Shown: one piece after another, positions 10,748 to 18,902 of the stretch | Numbering within the stretch: the stretch's first letter is position 1 | Layout: each line of letters opens with the position of its first letter | NCBI RefSeq assembly: GCF_003075075.1 | Contig: NZ_QCYM01000010.1 | Location: 1-64,000 of the forward strand | Origin: Labrenzia sp. 011 | Lineage (GTDB): Bacteria; Pseudomonadota; Alphaproteobacteria; Rhizobiales; Stappiaceae | Direction of reading: 5' to 3' | Length of the DNA stretch: 64,000 nt | Program-made: the position numbers and the translations under genes | The notes under the pieces: model-generated | Told to the model about the DNA's origin: nothing | The model's input: only the letters and a program-made list of their open reading frames with translations | The model's database searches: none

Positions 10748-11551
10748 ATGACGCAGCAGGCACACGGGCAAACCGGCACATCCCGCCGTTCGCCGGAAGA
10801 CATGCCGACCAGCTTCGGCTTCACAAGGGTTGACGAGGGGCGCAAGCAGGCCCTGGTGGACGATGTCTTTCACAAGGTCGCGGAGCGCTACGACCTGATG
10901 AACGATCTGATGTCCGGCGGTCTCCACAGGGTGTGGAAAGACGCCATGGTCTCCTATCTGGCGCCGCCGAAGACGGCCGGCAAGGGCTGGCGTCTGCTGG
11001 ATGTGGCCGGCGGCACCGGAGATATCGCCACGCGGGTCGTGCGCCGGTCGGGCGAAACGGTCGAGGCTGTCGTCTGCGACATCAACGAATCCATGCTGGG
11101 CGTCGGCCGTGACCGGGCCGAAAAGGCCGGTCTGTCGCCGCTGATCACCTTCTCCCAGGGCAATGCGGAACAGCTCCCCTATCCCGACAGGAGCTTCGAC
11201 GCCTATACGATCGCCTTCGGCATCCGCAACGTGCCGGACATTCCCAGGGCGCTGCGCGAGGCATACCGCGTGCTCAAGCGCGGAGGGCGCTTCCTCTGCC
11301 TGGAATTTTCCGAGGTCGACGTCCCGGGTCTCGACAAGGTCTATGACGCCTTCTCCTTCCGGGCCATTCCTGTCATGGGCAAGATGGTGACGGGAGACGG
11401 CGACCCCTATCGGTATCTGGTGGAATCGATCCGCAATTTTCCCAATCAGGAGCGGTTTGCCGAAATGATCCGCGAGGCCGGCTTCGAACGGGTCGGCTAC
11501 CGCAACTATTCCGGCGGCATCGCCGCCCTGCATTACGGCTGGAAACTCTGA
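10748..11551 (+). CDS. ubiE: Ubiquinone/menaquinone methyltransferase UbiE
   Basis: SAM-dependent C-methyltransferase acting on demethoxy-ubiquinol and demethylmenaquinol rings. The 267-residue product has [20 protein letters not shown], the SAM-binding [11 protein letters not shown], and the later [12 protein letters not shown] and [16 protein letters not shown] stretches typical of UbiE. GGAGG lies six bases before the ATG. ubiB follows after three bases, so the two are co-translated, the usual quinone pair in alphaproteobacteria. Confidence 0.96.
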   Translation: MTQQAHGQTGTSRRSPEDMPTSFGFTRVDEGRKQALVDDVFHKVAERYDLMNDLMSGGLHRVWKDAMVSYLAPPKTAGKGWRLLDVAGGTGDIATRVVRRSGETVEAVVCDINESMLGVGRDRAEKAGLSPLITFSQGNAEQLPYPDRSFDAYTIAFGIRNVPDIPRALREAYRVLKRGGRFLCLEFSEVDVPGLDKVYDAFSFRAIPVMGKMVTGDGDPYRYLVESIRNFPNQERFAEMIREAGFERVGYRNYSGGIAALHYGWKL

Positions 11552-11554
11552 TAG

Positions 11555-13138
11555 ATGGCGCTTCCGGTGATGCCTTTCTTCCGTCTGGTGCGGGCGGGAT
11601 ACGTGATGGCGCGCGAGGGCGTGTTCGGCCTCGTCTCCCTTCCCGACCTGCCGGCCGGTCCCAGATTCGCCATTGCGGCGGCGCGGCTGCTGGAGCGCCG
11701 GGCCGTGAAGAGCAAGAGCGCGGACCTGCGCCTTTCGGATGCCCTGAACAGACTCGGCCCGTCCTACGTCAAGCTCGGCCAGTTCCTCGCCACCCGTGCG
11801 GATGTGGTCGGCAAGGACGCGGCCCGCGAGCTGTCGGCGCTGCAGGACAGGCTTCCCGCCTTCGATGACGAGGAGGCCCGCAACGCGGTTTCCGAACAGC
11901 TGGGGCAGCCGGTCGAGGAGATCTTCGCCGAATTCGGAGAAGCGGTCGCCGCCGCCTCCATCGCGCAGGTGCATCCGGCCGTGATCCGCGGCACGGACGA
12001 TACGGAACGCAAGGTCGCGGTCAAGATACTGCGGCCGGGGGTCGCCCGCCGGTTCCAGCGCGACCTGGAAAGCTTCTACCTTGTCGCGCGCCTGGCCGAG
12101 CGCTTCCATGCGCCTTCCCGGCGCCTCAGGCCGGTTGCCGTCATCGACACGCTGGCGCAATCCGTCGCCATGGAAATGGATTTCCGCCTGGAGGCGGCCG
12201 CCCTGTCGGAAATGGCCGAAAACACCGCCGGAGATCCGGGGTTCCGGGTGCCGGAAGTCGAATGGCTGCGCACCGCCAAGGGCGTGCTCACCATGGAGTG
12301 GATCGACGGCCGGAAGATGTCGGACATCGAGGGCATGCGGGAGGAGGGGCATGACCTCGAAGCACTCGGCGCGGCGGTCATCCAGAGCTTCCTGCGCCAC
12401 ACCCTCCGGGACGGCTTTTTCCATGCGGACATGCATCAGGGCAATCTGTTCGTGCAGAGCGACGGCACGCTTGTCGCCGTCGACTTCGGCATTGTCGGCC
12501 GTCTGAACAAGCGCGAGCGCCGCTTTCTGGCGGAGATCCTGTTCGGTTTCATTACCCGCAACTACAAGCGCGTGGCGGAAGTGCACTTCGAGGCCGGCTA
12601 TGTGCCCGCCCATCAGGATGTGGACATGTTCGCCCAGGCGATCCGCGCCATCGGCGAGCCGATCCACGGGCACGACGCCAGCGAGATTTCCATGGCCCGG
12701 CTGCTCACCCAGCTCTTCGAGGTGACCGAACTTTTCGAAATGCGCACCCAGACCCAGCTGCTCATGCTGCAGAAGACCATGGTCGTGGTCGAGGGCGTGG
12801 CCCGTTCGCTCAATCCGAATCTCGACATGTGGCGGACGGCCGAGCCGGTCGTGGGAACCTGGATCCGGGAAAACCTCGGCCCGGCCGGCAAGCTCCGCGA
12901 TGCGGGGGATGCCTTTTCCGCGCTGGCCCGCATCGCCAACGACATGCCGCTGTTCGCCGACAGGGTCGGCCGCATGTCGGAAGAGCTGGAAAAGATGACC
13001 GCTTCAGGCCTGCGTTTCGACCGGGAAACCGCCGAGGCCATCGGCAGGGCGGAAGCGCGGCACACCCGCTCGGGCAGGATCGCACTCTGGGTGATCGCCC
13101 TTTCGCTCGGCGCGATTGCGGTGCATCTCATCGTCTGA
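11555..13138 (+). CDS. ubiB: UbiB, atypical kinase/ATPase for ubiquinone biosynthesis
   Basis: ABC1/ADCK-family protein needed for early hydroxylation steps of ubiquinone synthesis. The 527-residue product contains the family KLGQFLATRAD segment, the Ala-rich nucleotide loop with VAVKILRPGV, MHQGNLFV and DFGIVG, the equivalent of the kinase DFG. A hydrophobic C-terminal stretch (RIALWVIALSLGAIAVHLIV) should anchor it in the inner membrane. It follows ubiE after three bases. A near-palindrome at 13148-13163 separates it from the convergent aminotransferase gene. Confidence 0.95.
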   Translation: MALPVMPFFRLVRAGYVMAREGVFGLVSLPDLPAGPRFAIAAARLLERRAVKSKSADLRLSDALNRLGPSYVKLGQFLATRADVVGKDAARELSALQDRLPAFDDEEARNAVSEQLGQPVEEIFAEFGEAVAAASIAQVHPAVIRGTDDTERKVAVKILRPGVARRFQRDLESFYLVARLAERFHAPSRRLRPVAVIDTLAQSVAMEMDFRLEAAALSEMAENTAGDPGFRVPEVEWLRTAKGVLTMEWIDGRKMSDIEGMREEGHDLEALGAAVIQSFLRHTLRDGFFHADMHQGNLFVQSDGTLVAVDFGIVGRLNKRERRFLAEILFGFITRNYKRVAEVHFEAGYVPAHQDVDMFAQAIRAIGEPIHGHDASEISMARLLTQLFEVTELFEMRTQTQLLMLQKTMVVVEGVARSLNPNLDMWRTAEPVVGTWIRENLGPAGKLRDAGDAFSALARIANDMPLFADRVGRMSEELEKMTASGLRFDRETAEAIGRAEARHTRSGRIALWVIALSLGAIAVHLIV

Positions 13139-13178
13139 CCGGTTCCGTCTTCCGTACGGGAGACAGTGTGCCGGCAGG

Positions 13179-14354
13179 TCAGGCGGCCGCGCGGGCATCG
13201 GCGAAGGCATGAATGCGCCGCATTGCCTCGCGCAGCATCTCGTCCGGAACGGTCAGCGCCACCCGGATCAGGGATTGCGCGTTCTGGCCGAACGACGGAC
13301 CGGGCATGACCGCGACCCCATGGGTCTCAAGCAGGCTCCAGGCGAATTCTTCCCCGTCCAGTCCGGTCCCCGACACGTCGATCATGATGAACATGCCACC
13401 GGATACCTTGCCGGTCTTGAGAGAGGCGCAGCCTGCCAGGTCGCGCGCAATCGACCGGGCGCGCGCGGCATAGCTTTCACGCATGCGCTGGGCCGTGTCG
13501 AATGTCCCGCGCAGGGCCGCTTCGGTCATATCCGCGATGAAGGGCTGGTTGCCGAACAGAATGGTTTCGGAAATCGGCAGGAGCTTCGTGCAGAATTCTT
13601 CCGGTCCGATCGCCCAGCCGCTGCGAAAGCCTGTTGCCGCAAAGGTCTTGGAGATGGAGGAGGTGACAATTGTCCTGTCCCGAAGAGCCTCGATCTCGAG
13701 TGGTGAGGCGAATTCGCCCTCGAATATGAGGTCTTCGTAGACCTCGTCGCAGACGATCCAGAGGTCGTGCTCGCAGGCCAGGGCTCCAAGCTCCACGAGC
13801 GTATCCCGGTCGAGCAGGGAGCCGGTCGGATTGTGCGGTGTGTTGAGCAGGAGGACGCGGCTGGCCGGCGTGATGGCGCGGGCAAGGTCCGCCGGGCGCA
13901 TGATGAAACCGTCCTCGATGTTCAGCGGGACGGGTTGCAGGATTGCGCCGGGGGCGCGAATGACACCTTCATAGGTCGCGTAATAGGGGTCTCCGACCAG
14001 AACGCCGTCTCCGGCTCCCGCAAGCGCCGTGATGACGGCATACAGGGCGGTCTGGGTTCCCGGAAAGCACAGGATATTGGCGCCGGTGATTCCGGGAAAG
14101 CGCGGCGCATATTTCTCGACCAGCGCGTCCAGAAGTCCCTGTTCGCCGCGTCCGTTGGAATAATGGGTCCGGCCCCGGCGCATGGAGGCCGCGCAGACAT
14201 CGACCAGCTGCGGATCGACGGGAATATCCGGTTCGCCGATCGTCAGTTCGATCACCTCCTCACCGGCGGCAGCCCTCTCCCGGGCGGCGTTGTGCACGGC
14301 CCATTTTTCTCCGCCGAGGTTGGCGAGGCGATCTGTAATACCTGCGTAGCGCAT
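13179..14354 (-). CDS. PLP-dependent class I aminotransferase (AruH-like)
   Basis: 391-residue fold-type I aminotransferase converting an amino acid to its 2-oxo acid. The PLP-binding Lys lies in TSSISKTFAATGFRSGW. LLLNTPHNPTG and CDEVYEDLIF carry the conserved Asn, Asp and Tyr that hold the cofactor, and the substrate-carboxylate Arg is near the C-terminus. By memory the sequence resembles Pseudomonas arginine:pyruvate transaminase AruH more than AspC; the true substrate is not known. The frame extends to 14444, but the ATG at 14354 has AGGGA upstream and begins a normal N-terminus. It lies 16 bases after tetR and is surely co-transcribed with it. Confidence 0.85.
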   Translation of the reverse strand: MRYAGITDRLANLGGEKWAVHNAARERAAAGEEVIELTIGEPDIPVDPQLVDVCAASMRRGRTHYSNGRGEQGLLDALVEKYAPRFPGITGANILCFPGTQTALYAVITALAGAGDGVLVGDPYYATYEGVIRAPGAILQPVPLNIEDGFIMRPADLARAITPASRVLLLNTPHNPTGSLLDRDTLVELGALACEHDLWIVCDEVYEDLIFEGEFASPLEIEALRDRTIVTSSISKTFAATGFRSGWAIGPEEFCTKLLPISETILFGNQPFIADMTEAALRGTFDTAQRMRESYAARARSIARDLAGCASLKTGKVSGGMFIMIDVSGTGLDGEEFAWSLLETHGVAVMPGPSFGQNAQSLIRVALTVPDEMLREAMRRIHAFADARAAA

Positions 14355-14370
14355 CTGGACGTCCCTGTAT

Positions 14371-15021
14371 TCAAGTAGGCTGCTTTTCGCCCGAAAGGCT
14401 GCCCGCCGGCAGCTCGAGCAGGCGTTCGCAGGCTTCGGTGACAAGATCTGGTAGTATGGCGCGGCTGTAGAGGCCCGAATTGAGGGAGCCTTCCATCCAC
14501 AGACCGTCGATCAGGCCGTTCACCGCAATGGCATGACGGCGGCACGCGGCGGCGCTTCGGGGAAGGCCATGGGCGGCAAGGACTGGCTCGATCAGGCCTT
14601 CCAGCAGTGAGAGATAGTCCCTGTAGCCTTCGCGGTGAATGTCGGCGAAATCGGTCTCGTAGCGGACACGGCCGATAAAGGTTGCCCACAGGGATACTTT
14701 CTCCTCGGACAGGTTGGGCATGGTCATATTGGCAATCAGGAAGTGGCGCAGCTGATCGTTCGCGTCGCCTGTGGACTGGCGGGCCCTTGTTTCCGCTTCC
14801 GCGGTGAGCTGCCCGATCAGATAGGCGTAGGCACTGGTGATCAGACCGTTCTTGCTGCCGAAATAATGGCGCAGGAGCCCCGCGGTGACACCGGCCTCTT
14901 CCGCGATCCTGCGCACGGTCGCGCCCTTCAGTCCCTGTTGCGCGACACAGGTCAGCGTTGCCTCGAGAAGGGTGCGTTTGCGCTCGTCAAGCGTCAGGCG
15001 GCGGAAGGCTTTTCGGCTCAT
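14371..15021 (-). CDS. TetR-family transcriptional regulator (BetI-like)
   Basis: 216-residue one-component repressor. The N-terminal helix-turn-helix spans about residues 34-58 (GATVRRIAEEAGVTAGLLRH followed by YFGSK), the standard TetR pattern, and the rest is a helical ligand-binding domain. The ATG at 15021 begins MSRKAFRRLTLDERK; the frame is open upstream to 15087. A near-perfect palindrome 36 bases upstream (15057-15072) and a second copy beyond the next gene (16119-16134) are probably its operators, giving autoregulation and control of the neighbours. The ligand is unknown. It is co-transcribed with the aminotransferase gene. Confidence 0.88.
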   Translation of the reverse strand: MSRKAFRRLTLDERKRTLLEATLTCVAQQGLKGATVRRIAEEAGVTAGLLRHYFGSKNGLITSAYAYLIGQLTAEAETRARQSTGDANDQLRHFLIANMTMPNLSEEKVSLWATFIGRVRYETDFADIHREGYRDYLSLLEGLIEPVLAAHGLPRSAAACRRHAIAVNGLIDGLWMEGSLNSGLYSRAILPDLVTEACERLLELPAGSLSGEKQPT

Positions 15022-15056
15022 TGTCGAAGGGGTGGTCCATGGGTTCGATAGTGTAG

Positions 15057-15072
15057 TTATACATTTGTATAA
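15057..15072. promoter_or_regulatory. TetR operator candidate, copy 1 (tetR promoter)
   Basis: Plus strand TTATACA-TT-TGTATAA, a 7+2+7 perfect inverted repeat. It lies between the dehydrogenase stop and the tetR start, where a repressor would block tetR transcription. The same 7+2+7 pattern recurs at 16119-16134. Confidence 0.7.
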
Positions 15073-15109
15073 AATTGTGGAAAGCACAAGCCGGCACCGC
15101 GTGGCCGGG

Positions 15110-16066
15110 TCAGTATCCCTGGTGCCGGTCGATTGCTAGGCGCGGCCGTCTGCCCTGAAGAAGCTCGACGGCAGAGGCGTGGATCTGTTCCGCCACCACG
15201 CTCGGTGTGGAATCGCTGGCGATATGCGGCGTGATCCTCAGCCGGGCATCCTCCCAGAACGGATGGCTTTCCGGCAGGGGTTCTTCGCGGAAGACATCGA
15301 GGCTGGCCCCGGCCAGCTGACCGCTGTCCAGAGCCGCGGCGAAATCGGCTTCGTGCAGGTGCTCGCCCCGGCCGATCTGGATCAGCCAGGCACCTGGGGC
15401 AAGCTGGTTGAAAAGGCGACCGTTCAGGATGTTTTCCGTTTCGTTCGTCAGCGGCAGCACATTGATTGCGATCCGGCTGTCCCTGCAGGCCAGATCCAGC
15501 GCGCCGGAGCCTGAATGGTAGCTGATGCCCGCCAGTGGCTCTGCCGGTTCGGAGCGGCAGGCAACCGCGACGGAAAAGCCCATGGCGCCCAGGGCGCGGG
15601 CAATCGCCGCCCCCATTGTGCCGTTGCCAAGCACCGCGATGCGGGTTTTCTTCGGCGGTGACATGGGCAGTGGGTTCCAGACGCGCGCGTTCTGCTGGTC
15701 CTTCATCTGCGTGAACGAACGCAGAAAATGGAGCACTTCGTGCGCCGCGTATCCGGCCATCAGATCCGCCTGGTGGGGATCGCGCACCCGGCAGATCAGG
15801 GTTTCGCCGGCAAGGCTCGGGTTGGCGATGAGGGCATCGACCCCCGCACCGACGGACATTGCCATCTCCAGGTTCGGATAGCGGGCAAAGGCGTCGTCGT
15901 CCGGCAGCCAGCAGACCGCGAAGCGTATGGTGGCGGGATCGGAGACTTCCTCCGGGTCCAGCAGCCGCACCTGCCTGCCGCTGCCCTTGAAGTCGAGGCC
16001 ATAGAAGCTTTTCAGATCCATCGTGCTGCTCAACAGCACGCCGTCGATCGTCTCTGCCTGTTCCAA
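15110..16066 (-). CDS. D-2-hydroxyacid dehydrogenase, glyoxylate/hydroxypyruvate reductase A (GhrA) type
   Basis: NAD(P)H-dependent reductase of 2-oxo acids, or dehydrogenase of D-2-hydroxy acids. The 318-residue product has a Rossmann motif VLGNGTMGAAIARALGAMGF, the catalytic Arg in LIQIGRGEHL, the Glu in DVFREEPLPESHPFW and the His in RITPHIA, matching the GhrA layout. The start is uncertain: the TTG at 16066 has AGGAG seven bases upstream and keeps the first beta strand (GVLLSST), whereas the ATG at 16021 would cut it. The gene lies between the two palindromic operators, upstream of tetR on the same strand. The substrate is not determined. Confidence 0.82.
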   Translation of the reverse strand: MEQAETIDGVLLSSTMDLKSFYGLDFKGSGRQVRLLDPEEVSDPATIRFAVCWLPDDDAFARYPNLEMAMSVGAGVDALIANPSLAGETLICRVRDPHQADLMAGYAAHEVLHFLRSFTQMKDQQNARVWNPLPMSPPKKTRIAVLGNGTMGAAIARALGAMGFSVAVACRSEPAEPLAGISYHSGSGALDLACRDSRIAINVLPLTNETENILNGRLFNQLAPGAWLIQIGRGEHLHEADFAAALDSGQLAGASLDVFREEPLPESHPFWEDARLRITPHIASDSTPSVVAEQIHASAVELLQGRRPRLAIDRHQGY

Positions 16067-16118
16067 ATGATGTCTCCTGCGGCGCCTGTCGGAATTTTCC
16101 CTTGCCCCTCGCATCTAG

Positions 16119-16134
16119 TTATACAAATGTATAT
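16119..16134. promoter_or_regulatory. TetR operator candidate, copy 2 (dehydrogenase/aldolase divergent promoter)
   Basis: Plus strand TTATACA-AA-TGTATAT, the same palindrome as 15057-15072 with one change in the last base. It sits between the divergent starts of the dehydrogenase (16066) and the aldolase (16208) and could control both. Confidence 0.7.
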
Positions 16135-16207
16135 TAAGGAGTAAAGCGTTCGGGAGGTCGGCGTCCGCAAGGGCGATGCGGCCGCAGTCATGTGAAGGGA
16201 AAGATCG

Positions 16208-16969
16208 ATGTTGCAGACCAGCCGGTCCGGCGATGTGAGCAAGGCCGAATATGAAACCCGGGTCGAGCTCGCGGCCTGTTACCGGCTCGCGGCGCATTTC
16301 AGGATGTCCGATCTGATCTATACCCACATCACGGCGAAGGTGCCCGGAGAGCCCGGGCATTTCCTGATCAACCCCTATGGCTACATGTGGGAGGAGATCA
16401 CGGCCTCGTCGCTGGTGAAGATCGACGTGGAGGGCAACAAGGTCTGCGACAGCCCCAACCGGGTCAATCCGGCGGGCTTCACGATTCACAGCGCTGTCCA
16501 CCGGGCCCGCGGCGATGCGGCCTGGGTCATGCACACGCATACGAGGGCAGGGGTCGCCGTTTCGTCGTTGAAGGAGGGGCTGCTGCCCTTGAACCAGATC
16601 GCCCTGCAGTTCTACGGCCGTATCGGCTATCACGACTATGAGGGAATTGCGCTCGATCTTGAAGAACGCGAGCGGATTGTCGAAAGTCTGGGAGCCTATC
16701 CTGCGCTGATCCTGCGCAACCACGGTCTGCTCACCGTCGGAGAAAGTGCCGGGCAGATGTTTTCCAACATGTTCTACCTCGACCGGGCCTGCGAGATCCA
16801 GCAATCCACGCTGTCAATGGGATTGCCGCTTGCGCAGATCGGGGACACGCTGGCGGCGCATGTCACCCGGCAATACGACCAGATGGCTTTCGACGACGGA
16901 GACTTGCTGCTTGAATGGGATGCAATGATGCGCCTTGCGGATCGCATCGATACTGGTTTTCGCGAATAG
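16208..16969 (+). CDS. Class II aldolase/adducin-family protein
   Basis: 253-residue protein of the L-fuculose-phosphate aldolase fold. Metal ligands are visible as His109 and His111 in VMHTHTRAG and His172 in LILRNHGLLT. Characterised members cleave sugar phosphates or other hydroxy-carbonyl compounds, or act as decarboxylases or epimerases; bacterial relatives of this subtype, with the N-terminal YRLAAHFRMSDLIYTHITA stretch, have no well-established substrate that I know of. Transcribed divergently from the dehydrogenase gene, with a shared palindromic operator between them, so it is probably in the same TetR-controlled pathway. Confidence 0.85.
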   Translation: MLQTSRSGDVSKAEYETRVELAACYRLAAHFRMSDLIYTHITAKVPGEPGHFLINPYGYMWEEITASSLVKIDVEGNKVCDSPNRVNPAGFTIHSAVHRARGDAAWVMHTHTRAGVAVSSLKEGLLPLNQIALQFYGRIGYHDYEGIALDLEERERIVESLGAYPALILRNHGLLTVGESAGQMFSNMFYLDRACEIQQSTLSMGLPLAQIGDTLAAHVTRQYDQMAFDDGDLLLEWDAMMRLADRIDTGFRE

Positions 16970-17550
16970 ACCAATCGAGTAGATTTTTCAGTCCTTTGTA
17001 ATGTTGGTGTCGTATTTTCATGAAACTGTTCAGCAACATGTAAATTGTTGCTTCAATTTTGATCCTGCCCACAAAATAGTCAGTCGGGTCCTTGACTTGG
17101 CGGGGCTGCGTGTTAGCCTTGCCGCATCCTGATTTGCCGGACTTTCGGCATTTCGCGGGCATGAAATGTTTGATCCGGTCTGTGTCGCGCAGGAATGGGC
17201 GATTGGGAAGACTGTGAAACGCTTGCCCGTGAAACAAGGCAGAGGGTTGAAATATCGCCGGCTCCCCGGCGATGTTGGGCCAAGATACGACTGAGAGCCC
17301 GAACCTCCTGGTTGCGCTTCTGTAGCCGACCAGTTTGCCAAACAAGCACACTTTCTCCGGTGAGCATTTCAGACATCTGGAATGCAGGTCACCGGGCCAC
17401 AGGGAAGCTGGCCGACAAGAGTCCGGTTATGGAAAGCCGTGTCCTTGCCGGAAAGCCGGATCCCCTCGACGTGCGTCGGCCAGCGGTGACTGCTGTCCGG
17501 CCGCGGCACCTCGTCAGCAAGCTGTTGAAGCAAGCCAAGGAACTGGATTC
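16970..17550. other. 580-base gap with hairpins and no firm gene
   Basis: Two clear stems are visible: AGCAACA/TGTTGCT with a 7-base loop (17032-17052) and ATCGCCGG-CTCC-CCGGCGAT (17254-17273). A TTGACT at about 17092 could be a -35 element for the genes that follow, but no convincing -10 was found. An open frame with a GTG at 17360 runs to a stop at 17572, overlapping the start of the next gene by 22 bases. It may encode a small protein of about 70 residues that I do not recognise. The region looks less coding-like before about 17350. Confidence 0.4.
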
Positions 17551-17751
17551 ATGGACATTACGAACGCAATAGACTGCAACGGATTATCCGCAGCGCCCAC
17601 CCTTTTGCGGATCAAGCAGGCGCTGGTTGGGCTGGTCGACAACGCCCTGCCGTTGGAGATCCTCGTGGACGCAGGGTGCGACCAGGACAGATTGCGCCGT
17701 TCGCTCGGGCGGCACGGTGAAGCCGTTCGGCTGGTCTCCCGTCCGCAATAA
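17551..17751 (+). CDS. TusA/SirA-like small protein lacking the catalytic cysteine
   Basis: A 66-residue protein starting at the ATG with AAGGA eight bases upstream. It follows the TusA outline: an initial strand ending in Asp then Gly-Leu (IDCNGL), a Pro after it, a helix LLRIKQAL, a second strand LEILVD and a final helix LRRSLGRHGE. In true sulfur carriers the helix start is CPxP; here the region reads SAAPT, so the Cys is replaced by Ala and it should not carry persulfide. A Cys two residues before Gly-Leu is not the usual site. It may instead be a regulatory or scaffold protein. The methyltransferase gene follows 89 bases later on the same strand. Confidence 0.5.
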   Translation: MDITNAIDCNGLSAAPTLLRIKQALVGLVDNALPLEILVDAGCDQDRLRRSLGRHGEAVRLVSRPQ

Positions 17752-17840
17752 CGCTTTTCAGGCTTCAGGGGCGTCCGCATCGCGCCCGCGAACAGCCGTG
17801 TCCGCTGCGGCTCCCGCGCGGAAAAATTTGCAAACACGTC

Positions 17841-18854
17841 GTGTCCGGGCCGGGAGACAGCTTGCCGGCGGGATGCGACAGCCTGTTCGATGCGGCAGGC
17901 AGACAAGGAACTGATTTTTTGCCCGATCTGAATGTTGACGAAATGCCAGCCGGAACGTCTGTTCCGGGTTCTGCCGATGGGATCAGTCCGGAAGTGCCGG
18001 ATTTCGCTTTCGATCCGACCGACCCCTGGACGGAGACGTTCCAGAAAGGTCTGGAGCGCGCCGGGCTGTCCGGCAAGCGTATTTATGAAGTGGGTATCGG
18101 CACCGGGATCAATGTGGCCTTCCTCCTGCGCATGTGCGGGGTCGCGCATGTGTCGGGCAGCGATCTGGACCCGCGGCTGGTTGTTCTGGCCGAGCGCAAC
18201 GTCAGGAGCCTGGCTCCGGAAGAAGCCGACATGTTCCATCCGGTCAGAGGCGCCGTGAGCCTGATCGATACCGACGAAGCCCGGACCCGGATCGCCGAGA
18301 CCGATGTCATCATCGCCTGTCTGCCGCAGGTTGGCGATCCCGGTGACGGGCGGCTGACGGCTTTTCGCGAGGCCCAGTCCGTCGAACTGCCGGAGAGCGC
18401 GGAAGAAAAGGCTGACGACCACATCGCTCATTATTATCCTTGGGCGGCTTTCGACCAATATCCGTTCAATTCGGTAGGACTGGGTCTGAACGAGGCGCTG
18501 CTGCGCCGCATCCGGGACCACGCGCCGGCCGCGCAGGTGATCATGAATTTCGGTTGCCGGATCGGAACCGGCATTATTTTCGAAATGTTCGAAGCCAATG
18601 GATTCCGGCCGGAAAAGCTGTATTCCCAGATCGTCCGCCAGGATGCGGGGACCGATATCTCGTTCTTCGTCATGCTTGAAAAGGCATTGAAGGGCACCGG
18701 GCTGGAAAAGGATCTGGTCTGCGCGTTTTTCGCGGATGCGGAGGGCGCCAGCCCCTTGTCCGCCAGCGAGGCGCAGACCCTGCTCGACCGGAACCCGGAT
18801 ACGCCGCTCTACCACGAAGTCTGCGTGATCCGCGCCGTACCGGCCGCGGCGTGA
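17841..18854 (+). CDS. SAM-dependent methyltransferase resembling methionine S-methyltransferase (MMT/MmtN-like)
   Basis: 337-residue class I methyltransferase. Motif I is YEVGIGTGINV (about 82-92), with an acidic residue at about 108-110 after the second strand. The later features IACLPQ, NSVGLGLNEAL, NFGCRIGTGI and QDAGTDISFFVMLEK follow the order seen in the N-terminal methyltransferase domain of plant methionine S-methyltransferase (remembered as CIPQ, FGLGL, NMGGRPGQG, AADTDIS). Bacterial MmtN enzymes of DMSP synthesis belong to that family. Methionine or a related thioether is therefore a possible substrate, but this is inference. The GTG start is weakly supported; an ATG at 17943 is an alternative. 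It is preceded by a TusA-like gene. Confidence 0.72.
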   Translation: MSGPGDSLPAGCDSLFDAAGRQGTDFLPDLNVDEMPAGTSVPGSADGISPEVPDFAFDPTDPWTETFQKGLERAGLSGKRIYEVGIGTGINVAFLLRMCGVAHVSGSDLDPRLVVLAERNVRSLAPEEADMFHPVRGAVSLIDTDEARTRIAETDVIIACLPQVGDPGDGRLTAFREAQSVELPESAEEKADDHIAHYYPWAAFDQYPFNSVGLGLNEALLRRIRDHAPAAQVIMNFGCRIGTGIIFEMFEANGFRPEKLYSQIVRQDAGTDISFFVMLEKALKGTGLEKDLVCAFFADAEGASPLSASEAQTLLDRNPDTPLYHEVCVIRAVPAAA

Positions 18855-18865
18855 CGACAGTGTCC

Positions 18866-18886
18866 CGGGCAGCAAGCGGCTGCCCG
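18866..18886. terminator. Hairpin between convergent methyltransferase and alkB genes
   Basis: CGGGCAGC-AAGCG-GCTGCCCG, a perfect 8-bp stem with a 5-base loop, lies between two converging genes. No U-tract follows on either side, so it is at best a weak shared terminator. Confidence 0.4.
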
Positions 18887-18902
18887 CCACCTGCCCGGAC
18901 CC

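Noticed and set aside
10658-12673. 671-codon minus-strand frame opposite ubiE-ubiB
   Set aside because: It overlaps two clear genes and has no recognisable motif.
17281-17330. Possible TPP riboswitch: CTGAGA followed by GAACCT
   Set aside because: Only two short conserved pieces are present; the remaining thi-box core and stems do not fit, and no thiamine gene follows.
17514-18890. 458-codon minus-strand frame opposite the methyltransferase gene
   Set aside because: The plus strand has the SAM motif and MMT-like blocks; the minus frame shows only shadow composition.
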